A stretch of DNA of 64,000 nt from NCBI GenBank assembly GCA_963565915.1, contig OY751490.1, forward strand, positions 3,534,001 through 3,598,000, written 5' to 3'. Made by a program: the position numbers and the translations under genes. The notes below the pieces were generated by a model that had not been told where the DNA came from, searched no databases, and saw nothing but the letters and a program-made list of their open reading frames with translations. This DNA comes from Entoloma clypeatum. Lineage: Eukaryota; Basidiomycota; Agaricomycetes; Agaricales; Entolomataceae. Shown piece after piece: positions 33,301-42,834 of the stretch. Position 1 is the stretch's first letter; each line of letters starts with the position of its first letter.

Positions 33301-34610
33301 GAATCGAGGGTTGTCACATAAAATGCGACGGTCAGAAGTTCACCGGAAGGGAATCAGAGAGGAAGATCAATAGATTGCATAATATAAGTATTTGAAGAAC
33401 CGTCAAAAAGTTTCAAAACCATAGGTGAAGGAATCGGAGTTGGAGATAAGTTTAAAGAAGAAATAAATCTGGTATCTGCGAAGCAATGTGTAGAACCAGA
33501 ATCAATAAGAGTCTTTATCGGAAGAGAATCGGAAAAGGTCAGAGATATCAAATCAATACATAGAGAGTTTGGATTTGAGAGAGCAGACACATTGAGTCGG
33601 AGGGTTTCCAAAGGTGCACGAAAGGAGTCAACGCAATCCCCAGTACGTGCTGGAATCTGAGGACTGCTTACTATTTTTTTTGACTCAGTCGTCTTCTCCG
33701 ATTTGTCCTCAGCTTGGGCCGCGTGGGCCTTTGCTTTGGCGTTAGAAGACGATTTTTTCGAGCAGTCGGAAGCCTGATGACCAACGTTGCCGCAAAACAT
33801 GCATAAATTATTGTCAAATCGTTGTTGGCATTCTTGGGGAGTTAATTTCCCATCTTTGCCAAGTTTGTCGGAGAGGGCGGATTTTGGAGAGGTGGATGAT
33901 GATTTTTGTTGTTGTTGCGAGTTGGGTTTAGACGATGAGGAGTTGTTGTTGGAGGATGATGAAGCGGGGGTCTGTTTTTTGTCGGATTGGTCGGATTTGT
34001 TGGACTTCAGAGTAGATTTGTTGGAGGAGCGCAATTTCTCGCGTTGACATTTCCAGTAGCGAGCATCAATGTTATGGGCCATTACTTTCAACTCGGCAAG
34101 AGTCTTTGGTTTGGGAAAAGTCCCCAAAACGTCCTTGATGTGTTCCGCTAAACCGGTATAGTACCAATATCGGAGCGCGCCATCATCCCACTGCGTGCGA
34201 GCAGAAAGACGTTTGAAGTCCACATTGTAATGTAGGATCTTCTGATTGTTGCGCATCCGAAGGTGATCCAGGCTATCCTCTGCTTCTCCGGTCGGATCGA
34301 TAGGTCTGAATTCGGATCGGAGGATGTGCACAAAGGCGGACCAGTCGTCCAACCAGACAGAGTCGTCGTTGGACTCTCCCAAGAGGGTGGGCTCAAACCA
34401 TTCGAGCGCGGTTCCTCAGAGGTATGACAGAGCAAAACTGACTTTGTTATCATTGTCGTCAAAGGTGGGGTTGTTTCGGAAATATAGTGTGCGAGGAAAC
34501 TGGTGAGTTTCCGAGAGTCGGAACCGTCAAAAGTGTCGGGTTCCTTCGACTTCTTTTTCGGAGTTTTTGGAGTCTCTCTATGTCGGAGCTCCTGCGTCAT
34601 AAGCATAATT
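30358..34610 (-). pseudogene. Ty3/gypsy gag-pol with chromodomain, degenerate
   Basis: Gag (34606-33700) has the zinc knuckle CMFCGNVGHQASDC. The protease shows LIDSGSTHCFAD. The RT begins [20 protein letters not shown] and runs to [10 protein letters not shown], after which about 420 bases, including the YLDD catalytic loop, are deleted (junction near 32415). RNase H ([25 protein letters not shown]), integrase (MDFIETLPTS, TSDRGPEFVSRF, HPKGDGQTKCTNQTLEQYL) and the chromodomain (FVRWLGYENTDEEFSWLP) follow. The last 720 codons are open except for a TGA at 31516. Gag has a frameshift near 34390, and there are stops near 33355, 32880 and 32705. Gag and pol form one continuous frame in this family, seen at the ESKKIVSSPQ junction. 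Confidence 0.88.
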
Positions 34611-34751
34611 GCTTCGGCGAGGTTTGGAGTTTGCTCACGACGGAAAGGATTGTTATTGTCAAAAGGAGAGGTCGGAGATTTAAAAGGACGGAATTCCTCA
34701 GGAATTGGAGGTCCTTGTGTCTGAGGTGTTCGGAGACGAGGTGTCGGTGGA

Positions 34752-35042
34752 AAGAGGACAGGAGGTATGATGTCGAATCTAAGTTGATATTCAAACTGAA
34801 GCTAATACACGATTCTACATAAGTTTAAATACTATGTTGGAGGACGTGTGGCTTCGTCAGAGTCGGATAACGAGTGGCTGTCGGAGATTCTTAACATAAG
34901 TAAAATGGTCGGATGTAAGTAATGTACGTAGTAACAAGATTCATAACAGTAAGTATGCATAATAAGTATTAGTCAAAAATGTCGGAGGTGTTGGAGGTGT
35001 CGGGATTGGTCAGAAATCGTCGGAATTGATCGGAATGTAACA
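34752..35042 (-). repeat. Truncated 5' LTR of the inserted gypsy
   Basis: It corresponds to the last 290 bases of the 28677-29161 LTR. The inner 195 bases, the primer-binding site and part of the leader are deleted, so GAG sequence runs straight into it near 34751. The two LTRs differ at only a few positions here (for example GGACAGG versus GGACGGG, ATGTTGGAGG versus ATGTCGGAGG). Confidence 0.8.
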
Positions 35043-37260
35043 CAATGTGCAAGATGTATATGATGTGAGGTTGTGTTTTCAACAGCTGCCTTGGCATATT
35101 TTAAAGCCAGATTCAAGTCATCAAGCTCACCAAGCCTTCTATAACATCCACTATGAATAGTTGCTAAAGTAGTTTGACAAGCAGCAATATTACTATAATC
35201 AGCTGGTAGATTATTCAAAGATTGTTTAGCATATTGCAATGCAGCCTCAAGATCATCAAGTTCACCTGATCTTCTATAGCTATCAATAAGAAACACTGCA
35301 AGTGATAATTGGCAATCTGCAATTTGAATCTGATTTGAATCTGTATTTTTCAATGCTAATTTGCCATATTGTAGAGCAGCTTGTAGATCAGTTTCTATGC
35401 CTTGACTTCTGTAAGATTTATTATACAAAATAGCAAGAGCTTTTTGATGTGTTGCAAGATCAAGATGACCATCTGATGAATTTTCTACAGCAGATTTAGC
35501 AAGTTTTAATGCATTTTTCAAGTCTTCAAGTGTGTTCAATCTTTTAAAATAATCGCAATAGGCAACTGCAAGTGATCCTTGAACGTTTGCAAGATCAGAA
35601 TAGTTTGAAGATGCATATTTAAGTGCTTTTCTTCCACATTTTATTGCAGCTTCTAAATCATCAAGTTGACCCAACATTCTATACTGGTCTGTGTAAGATG
35701 CTGCTAAAGCGGCTTGATAGCTTGGAAAAATTGGATGATACACAGTAATATGTTTCAAAGCTTCTTTTCTGTGTTTTATAGCTGCCTCCAGATGCTCAAG
35801 TTTACCTGATCTCTGATAATAATCACTGTAGCATAGTCCTAGTATTGCTTTATTGCTTGCTGTTATGATTGCTCTTATCTTATCCTAATATCTAATCTCA
35901 TCTTTATCTTATCTCTTTATCTTATCTCATCTTATCCTATCTCTTGATCTTATCCTATCTTATCTGAAACCTTTATCCAACCTCATGTTAGACACACATT
36001 ATTCTAGAACAAGTCTTATTTACTGTGCACCTCATTTATGCCTCATGGTATTTACATATATAAGTAGCCTACTTTCCTTTGTATTCTGTAGCTTGTTCTC
36101 TTGAGATCCCATATGGGTCAATAGTCAGCATCGCTCCTTTGTCTTGATGGCATCATATCACCTCTCCTTGCACATTTTATGTTCGGGCCTGTGGATGTAG
36201 TCGTCAGACTCACATGTCGCCTCAACACTTGCAAGTTGAGAACTAGCAGATCTTTGTGTTGTTACCAGCTCCGCATATTTTAGTGCAGCCTTTAGATCAT
36301 CAACTTTTCCTAGTCTTCTATAACAGTTGTGATATAAATCTGCCAATATTTCTTGTCGATCTGCAAGTTGTGAATCATCACTAGATGAATTCTCCACAGC
36401 AGATTGAGCATATGTCAATGCAGCTTTCAAGTCATGAATATGGCCCACTCTTTTATAATAATTTGTGTAAGCAACTACCACCAGTGATTGTCGATATGCC
36501 AAATCAGAATTGTTGATCTTGGTGTTATCCAGAGCAGCTTGACTATATTTCAAAGTAGCTTGTAAATCTTCAAATTTGTCAAATCTCTGATAGCAGTCAT
36601 TGTAGCAAAACTGCAAGGATAGCCTGATGATCTCCAAGATTGACAGAATTCCCTGAAACAGCATCCAGGATTTGTTGATACCAGTGAAGAACTTTATAAA
36701 AGTCCTTTAAACTCCCTTTCAGATCAAAGCATTCAGAAGATAACATGGCCAGTAGCATGCCACATTCCAAAAGAAAATTGAAGTTATCAGAAAGTGTAGC
36801 ATCAACAGCTGCTTTGATATAAAGCATTGCCTGTGAAATATTATCAGTTCTTTCATACTTGTATTCCTCCAAATAAGCCTCTGCAAGCTTTTGAGAAATC
36901 TGTCCAAAGTTTGAGTCATCCAAAGAAGTAGATAAAAGAGTAGCTTTGAGATGGTGAATCTCAATTCTATTTGCATCAACTTCCAAGATCGTCTAGAAGT
37001 ACAAAAGAGATTAACCAATAGCTTGTTTGCAAATAGAATCTGACTGACCTCATTGAGATCTCCTTCAAATCTGGCTTCTGCAGGTTCTTGAGCAATGATG
37101 GTGTTCTTGACGACTTTTCTCTAATGAACATGAATTAGTATCTATCATCTACTTGAATGGAGAGTCAGCCCTTAGAAGCCCAAGTGCTCACCAAATCAAG
37201 ATCAGGATTGTTTGGGCCGATGAGATGATTTTCATTGGATTGTGTATATGATAGGGCAGT
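35043..37260 (-). pseudogene. TPR-CHAT gene, N-terminal part (TPR array)
   Basis: Read on the minus strand, short 5' exons end in PNNPDLDL (37186) and FEGDLNE (37051), with introns GTGAGC..TTAG and GTCAGT..CTAG. They are phase-compatible with the exon starting TILEVDANRIEIHHLK at 36990. At least ten TPR units of about 42 residues follow, with the pattern LDDLEAALKYAK..ALENT....LA..Q..LA..Y.D.YRRLGE. One frameshift (an extra T in TTTT near 36610) and a solo LTR at 35861-36227 interrupt it. The frame then runs uninterrupted to the gypsy at 35042. TPR arrays bind partner proteins; in CHAT proteins they are thought to sense a trigger. The true 5' end upstream of 37260 is unresolved. Confidence 0.8.
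35861..36227 (+). repeat. Solo LTR (367 bp) in a TPR unit, 5-bp target duplication
   Basis: The sequence begins TGTTATGATT and ends GCCTCAACA and is flanked by CTTGC on both sides (35856-35860 and 36228-36232). It contains a TATATAAGTAG box near 36057 and TTATCTTATC-like repeats. Subtracting it with one CTTGC rejoins the TPR frame as SSQLASNKAILGLCYSD. It is unrelated to the solo LTR at 19298. Confidence 0.9.
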
Positions 37261-37289
37261 CTGTGCACGAATAATTCAGGTGTATAAAG

Positions 37290-38480
37290 AGGGGTTGAGT
37301 CCAAAGAGCCTCACATCGTTGCAATCAATAGGACTGCGTTCAGAAACAAGTCCTCCGGTCGTTATCTGATCCTCGTGAATCTTCTGAACGATAGGTGAAA
37401 AAGGTGTCAAGGATGACGGGAGGAGTGCTGAGGAACACTGCACTCTACCTCTCATGCACGATCTTGGTGTGGTTCGAGGCTCCGGCAGCGGTATACTCCA
37501 TTTTGTCGCGGAAAGGTGGTCGTGGTTCAGAACGAATGCGTGTGCCCAAGTTCGGCAATTGCCAGGAGCCTCCGTTCTCCAAAATCACAACAGTGCATTC
37601 CTTCGTGCTACCAGACCATCTCGCGTTCGATAACCTGCCCGGCACTACGCCGCACCCCGAATGCAGTGACTTGTTATTGATATCGTTCGAGGGATTTCTG
37701 TCCGATCACACACGGTTCGGGACGATGTCGACTGCGAGCAGATACTGTTGTTCAACTTGTGCGGGGATGATTATCGGCACTAGCAAATCCGCGGGGCCCA
37801 GTTATAGCCTATTGCACGGTGAATGGTGTTCCCTGCCCAGCAGTGACCGTTCAATGCCTCTTGACGACTAGCTATATGGATGTGGGGCAAGATGAGTACA
37901 CGACCCGACGACATATCTTGGCGATGACGGATACTGTATCGTGTATGCTGGCCCCGTTTCCTCTGCGCTCGGCTGAAGGAGGGCGGTGCGCCACGTCCCG
38001 GAGACAGGCGCACCCTATGCCAGTGGATGGACGGACTGCGATACCGACTACAAACCGGCAAGAGTCCATCTAGAAAAGTGGTATTTCGCCCTCAGGAGGT
38101 GTCAATACAAACCCCGAAGACAAGTCATGGAAAAGTCGCTCGCGCCCCTTACATGCAAATGCACCTGGACAACTCTTCGTTTTCCTTGTGCGATCACCTC
38201 CTCTCACAATGGTCATCAGCTAACCACAATGAATGGCTTTCTGGACAGTTTCGCGCCATAGCGATAGAACGGTGGGGTAATTGTCAGTGACGGTTCTGCG
38301 GTCCTTCGTCCTCCTATTTAGCTCTTAAATTATCCAGAGCAGCTTGATGCTTTTGCACGAGGAATGCAGATCGTGGCTTGTAGCGCCTGAAAGCCGAGAT
38401 GTATCAATGCGGAAAGCTCCAATCTCATTTGAACGGGGGGCGGCGGCAAGGAGAGCAGTAGATAATTGTGCATGTTATGT
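37290..38480. other. GC-richer sequence with uncertain coding potential
   Basis: Base composition changes here compared with the AT-rich TPR gene. A 158-residue frame (37395-37871, plus) starts MKKVSRMTGGVLRNTALYL and contains VPKFGNCQEPPF. Other frames of 60-90 residues overlap it on both strands. None shows a domain I recognise, a clear intron or similarity to the rest of the window. A genuine gene is possible but the strand cannot be decided. Confidence 0.3.
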
Positions 38481-38928
38481 TATACTATGGGTGTAGTATA
38501 TTCGAAAGCGAAATGAAAGCTATATTCTTGGTAATGTGAATGTAAATGTGCATCGTCGAAACTGGCGTAAAACCCTGTGTATAACCTGGAAATGGGTTCG
38601 AAGAAGGGGAGGTAGTCGTAGTAATACACGTGCATGGGGTATATGGATTGTTAGTGGGGGGTAAAGGAAGAAACAAATTCCTGTCCTTTGATGTAGTAGA
38701 AGAGAAGCGTAAAGCGGGCGTTTCATCATGAATAGCGAACATGACTTGGTAGGACCTATGAGTAGATGAGAGAAATCGTTTTGCATGTACTGCGCAGGCC
38801 CCGATGTGAGTCATTGTCTCAAGGGGAAAAGTAGACTGACCATGAATGAACAAGGTTTAAACCAAAAACGTGAAAAGAAAAAAAAACATCCATCGTAAAG
38901 AGAAAGAGTAGAGAGAAAAAAGATGGTT

Positions 38929-39900
38929 TTACATGACAACACATATCTTGTCCCTCTTTCTGACCTTGCGGACGGGCTCTGGAGGGTACCGGGCACGCAT
39001 CTGGCGGACAAGGTCCTCGAAGACGTCGACAATGTGCCAGTTGCGCTTGGCGGAGGTCTCGTAGAAGGGGAGGTCCCAGCGGCTGGCAAGGCTTTGGATG
39101 GTGTTGCGTTGGACTTCACGCTCATTGACGAGGTCGAGCTTGGTACCGACGACGACGATGGGGATGCCCTGAGGAGAGGTGAGTTGATGGTGACCGGACG
39201 GAGGTAGGGTGACTCACCGTGTCTGCGCCCTTGATGCGGTATATCTGCTTTCGGAGATTGTCGACCTCTTTGAGACTTGCCTCGTGTGTTAGACTGTTGG
39301 TGATGCAGGTCTTAGATGAGCTGATGAGATGGATGACGGGAGTAAGCTTGCCTGAAGACGAGGACAAAGCCCCGACCGGACTGTGGTTCAGCCGTTGATC
39401 AGCGAGACTTGAAGTGATACGAATTGGGCAGCACCTTGATGTAAACTTCATTGAGAGACGTGAATTGCTCCGCTCCTGCGGTGTCTAGGACTTCGAGCTG
39501 AGGGTGTGTCAGTAGATGGACGGACAAAGCAACCCCCAAGGGGAAAGGGTGTCGACGGAGTTAACCGGAACGAAAAGAGCCACATACAGAGGACAGCTCG
39601 CCGTCCACTGTGACGGTCCTCCTGTACTCCTCTGTGCGCGGACATGAGTGGAATGCGATGAGATGGACGAGTTGGAAGACCTTCTATGGTTGGATCATAG
39701 TTCTCGACAAAAACGTCCCTGATGAAGCGGACTGGAGACAGTTGAGAAGGGCAGGAAGGATCAGGAAGGCAAGGCAACGGAGTCACCAGTGAGCGCCGAC
39801 TTGCCGACTCCCCCGGCTGTGGTCAGCGTTGAGCAGGGCATCTATGAGAGCTTGAGATGGACGACGGACCTCCAAGGACCACGACGTTGAACTGGCGCAT
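38929..39900 (-). CDS. Ras-family small GTPase (Rsr1/Rap-like), eight exons
   Basis: The exons are 39900-39870, 39816-39787, 39731-39681, 39631-39588, 39497-39435, 39380-39352, 39293-39218 and 39168-38929. They total 564 bases and 187 residues, the usual Ras length. The motifs are complete: P-loop GAGGVGKSALT, effector region YDPTIEEEYRRTV, switch II LDTAGAEQFTSLNEVYIKSG, base-recognition GTKLD (Thr in place of the usual Asn) and ETSAK. The C-terminus is basic (KVRKRDK) with the CAAX box CVVM, so membrane attachment by prenylation is expected. The DTAGxEQ switch and overall sequence resemble Rsr1/Bud1 and Rap proteins, which guide polarity. The sixth intron starts with GC (GCAAGC..CAACAG); the others are GT..AG. 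It is divergent from the cyclophilin gene. Confidence 0.93.
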
Positions 39901-39959
39901 CGTCGATTGAGAGAGCAAACAGAGGCGATACCGTGAGAGCCGCTTCCCTTCTCCACCCC
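39901..39959. promoter_or_regulatory. 59-bp divergent interval between GTPase and cyclophilin starts
   Basis: Only 59 bases separate the ATG of the minus-strand GTPase (39900) from the ATG of the plus-strand cyclophilin (39960). No TATA box is visible. The two transcripts must either overlap at their 5' ends, start within this interval with very short leaders, or use promoter elements inside each other's first exons and introns. Confidence 0.7.
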
Positions 39960-41270
39960 ATGGCCCGCCCAAGGTCTTTTCTCGACTTGGCCACCAATAA
40001 TCAGCCCTTGGGCAGGTATGTCCCCCGCCACTTATCTTCCCAGCCAACCCTCACAATCTCGCAGGGTTGTTTTTGAGCTATACAACGACACCGCGCCCAT
40101 AACTTGTGAAAAGTATGTAGGGACATATCTGACCGGTACCTCGTGCTGACGGACGTGGTTCATAGCTTCCGTGCGCTATGCACCGGCGAAAAGGGCCTCT
40201 CTGCAGCCACTAGTCACCCGCTGTACTACAAGAACAGCACCATACACCGTTCCATCAAGGATTTCATGATTCAAGGCGGTGGTATGCCCACCCTCCCCTG
40301 TATTAATTCAATTCTCACCTCGACATTCCCATTTCAGACTTTACAAAATTCAATGGGACAGGCGGAGAATCCATCTATGGCTCTACCTTTGCAGACGAAG
40401 ACTTCTCCCGCCCCCTTGACGCCGAAGGCCTCCTCTGCATGGCCAACAAGGGGCCCAACACGAATGGCTCCCAGTTCTTCGTGACTCTACGGCCGTGTCC
40501 CCATCTCAACGGTGCGTAGCATTTCTAACTGTACATTAGGATATATCTCTCATCCATACCTGCAGGCAAACACGTCGTATTTGGGTGCGTCATCAGAGGG
40601 TACGACGTCGTCCAGAAAATTGCGTCTTTCCCCGTCGACAATAAAGACCGACCGCTGACGCCTATCGTCGTGTCCAACTGTGGCGAGCTCGAACTACGCA
40701 GGCCACCAGGACTAGGTTCGCCACTGTCTCTCTTTAACTTGCATATGCGATTATTCTGCCTCTAGCCAAACCAGAACCAGAACGCGCCAACCGACGGCGC
40801 GACCGCTCTCGGTCCCCACCCCCGTCTCGCTCCCGTTCTCGCTCCCGTAGTCCAGGTCATGACAGGCGCCACCGCAAGAAGAAGTCCAAACGCCGAAAGA
40901 CCACCCCTGACGACGATGACGATAAAGACAGATCCAAGACACAGGAGGACCACAAACCTAAATTCGTCGAGCCGTCCTCCAAAGCACCCGGGAAAGAGAC
41001 AGAGGAAGAGTACGACGCGAGGCTGGAAAGGGAGGAGAAGGAGCGGATAGAGGCGCAGAGGAGGAGGGACCTCGAGAGGTTCAAGGAACGGTATGAGAGC
41101 CAGGCGGGGGTGGTCGAGAAGGACGGGGTTAGGTATAAAGGTGGGTCTCCCCCGGCCAAGTGGATGATTTAGGGATGAACTGAAATTCTGTGGGTTTTGA
41201 TGTAGGACGGGGCAGGATGAAGTTCGTCGATCCTGAGGTTCATCAGCGCAGGCGACAGGAGTCTCGGTGA
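39960..41270 (+). CDS. Cyclophilin-type peptidyl-prolyl isomerase with RS-rich tail
   Basis: The exons are 39960-40015, 40065-40112, 40166-40281, 40338-40511, 40566-40715, 40766-41140 and 41206-41270, all with GT..AG introns. They total 984 bases and 327 residues. The cyclophilin domain spans residues 1-182: [43 protein letters not shown] (catalytic Arg), [18 protein letters not shown], and HLNGKHVVFG, where His replaces the cyclosporin-binding Trp. The tail is basic and Arg/Ser-rich ([18 protein letters not shown]), then KKKSKRRK nuclear-localisation clusters and a charged helix to the end RRRQESR. This is the layout of nuclear SR-cyclophilins (PPIG/NK-TR type) that act with the spliceosome. 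The enzyme catalyses cis-trans isomerisation of prolyl bonds. Confidence 0.95.
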
Positions 41271-42832
41271 GAGGTTGGAGGTGAATCGGATGGGCTGACG
41301 TTTTGTATTAGTGGTCATATGGTCTGCTGTTGACTGAAGAAAACCATATGCAGTGAATACCCACCTTTGGCACAGAGAATTGATTACCGTTTATACACGC
41401 CTTGGAAAGTGTCATCTACAATCGCAGAAAGAATGCTGGTCCTTTCCTTTACATGCATGACGACCTGTCATGGAATATCTTCTGATTGAAGATGCTCCCA
41501 AATCCCCGCAAGTCAGAAGAAGTTCTCCTGCACGCGGTTGACTATTTTTGCTCAGCATGCCAGCCCTGGGTTAGCTGCAAGGCTCAGGCATCGTCATACA
41601 ATACTCTCGTCCTCTTGGAAAGGTTTTGCCATGCTAATTTTCAGATACAGGGACGAGCCGTCGCCCCGAACACTTTTGACATTGACAGTCTTTATCAGAA
41701 GAAACGAGGAATCCCCACCTTACAAGCAATGTGACATTCGGTCCGTGTCTTCGCTCCCTGCACAGACGCAACAAGTGTGATTTGCACCGTCAACGATGAA
41801 GAAGAGGAGGCACCCAAGACGATCGTATTCGATGGCCAACATTTTTCATCGGCCCTATCACTGAAACCTTGTATTAGATGTGCCCCCTCACGCTGCGAGG
41901 AACGACCTCTTCGTAGACACATGGCGGAGGATGTTCTCAGTCAACATGTTAAGAGAGGTCGGGGCGCCCATTCTTGTCCGTATTTGTTCGCACAGGGGGG
42001 AGCTTGTTCTCATGGGCTGAGGGATTGGGGAAAAAACAACCCGATGATTCGAATTCATCAGGGGATCTTCTCTTCGAGGCCCTCGTCCCCCACCTCGTTG
42101 TCGCAAAGAGCTATCTCGCAAATATTTACTTGGGAACAGCAGAAAGTGAGATGTCGGCGCGGGATTCGAAATCCACCATCGCAAAAAGCGACGCATGTTT
42201 TTATACCCACACATACCAATAACAAACCTTACAAAGCTCAACAAGACTACCAGGTTAGAGGCAAGCTGACAACTGATACATGTGAATACAATCACAAGTC
42301 CTTCCTGACATACCATTACCAAGTTGGCCAACCTGCTATTTCCTGCCAAGCTGTTGCCTGATTAACAGCCTGGTATTCATTGTTAATGCCTTACATACTG
42401 CATCACGATTCCTACAGATTTGGCTAGTGGGGCTATAGTACTAGTGCCTACTAGCCCGAAATAGTTCAATAATCACAAGTTCAATAATCTAGATCAGATC
42501 GATCACTAGGGCAGTGGCAAGATGATGCCAACATGTCGTCAAGAGACCAAAGACTATGGTTTTTTCTCATTCACAATGGTATTGGGCTTACTTTTGTAAT
42601 CAGTATGTACATCATCTGTAATGTATTCTAGCACTTTCATAATGAATGAATAACTAATCAAGTCTTCAGGCTAGTTGGACTTGTTATCTAGTGATGAGCA
42701 AAATAGCTCCAAATAGATCAATAGCTTTTTGTGGAAATGCTGATGTGTGCGAAATTTGTTAAGAACAACCTAGGATGTTTTTGATTGCTCCCTTTACATT
42801 TGACATATCGATCAAGGAAATGTTAAATATCA
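41271..42832. other. Intergenic sequence, no reliable gene
   Basis: Short frames overlap on both strands (for example 41777-42361 plus, 41888-42349 minus), but no domain, conserved motif or coherent exon chain is recognised. The 3' untranslated region of the cyclophilin gene lies at the left. From about 42380 the sequence is AT-rich and leads into the Tc1 element. Confidence 0.4.
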
Positions 42833-42834
42833 TA

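Larger units (their letters stand above)
28677..35042 (-). mobile_element. Ty3/gypsy element inserted in the TPR-CHAT gene
   Basis: The 6.4-kb insertion is bounded by TGTTAAGAACTG at 28677 and AATGTAACA at 35042. In order on the minus strand it has a truncated 5' LTR, gag, pol with chromodomain, an extra gene on the opposite strand, and a complete 3' LTR. The flanking pentamers are TGATG (28672-28676) and CAATG (35043-35047), which is an aged target duplication. Subtracting the element with one duplicate makes the TPR frame continuous through LAHHQSVLAVSYSD, which confirms the boundaries. Confidence 0.85.

Noticed and set aside
37395..37871. VPKFGN motif suggesting a RIN4/NOI-like protein
   Set aside because: The motif is short, the rest of the NOI consensus is missing, and RIN4 is a plant family. 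The match is most likely chance.
38325..38350. An 18-base match to the TPR gene (TTATCCAGAGCAGCTTGA)
   Set aside because: It is too short to call a TPR remnant; no further homology extends from it.
39122..39786. Long single-frame readings across the GTPase locus
   Set aside because: They run through introns; only the spliced eight-exon model gives all GTPase motifs in order and a length of 187 residues.
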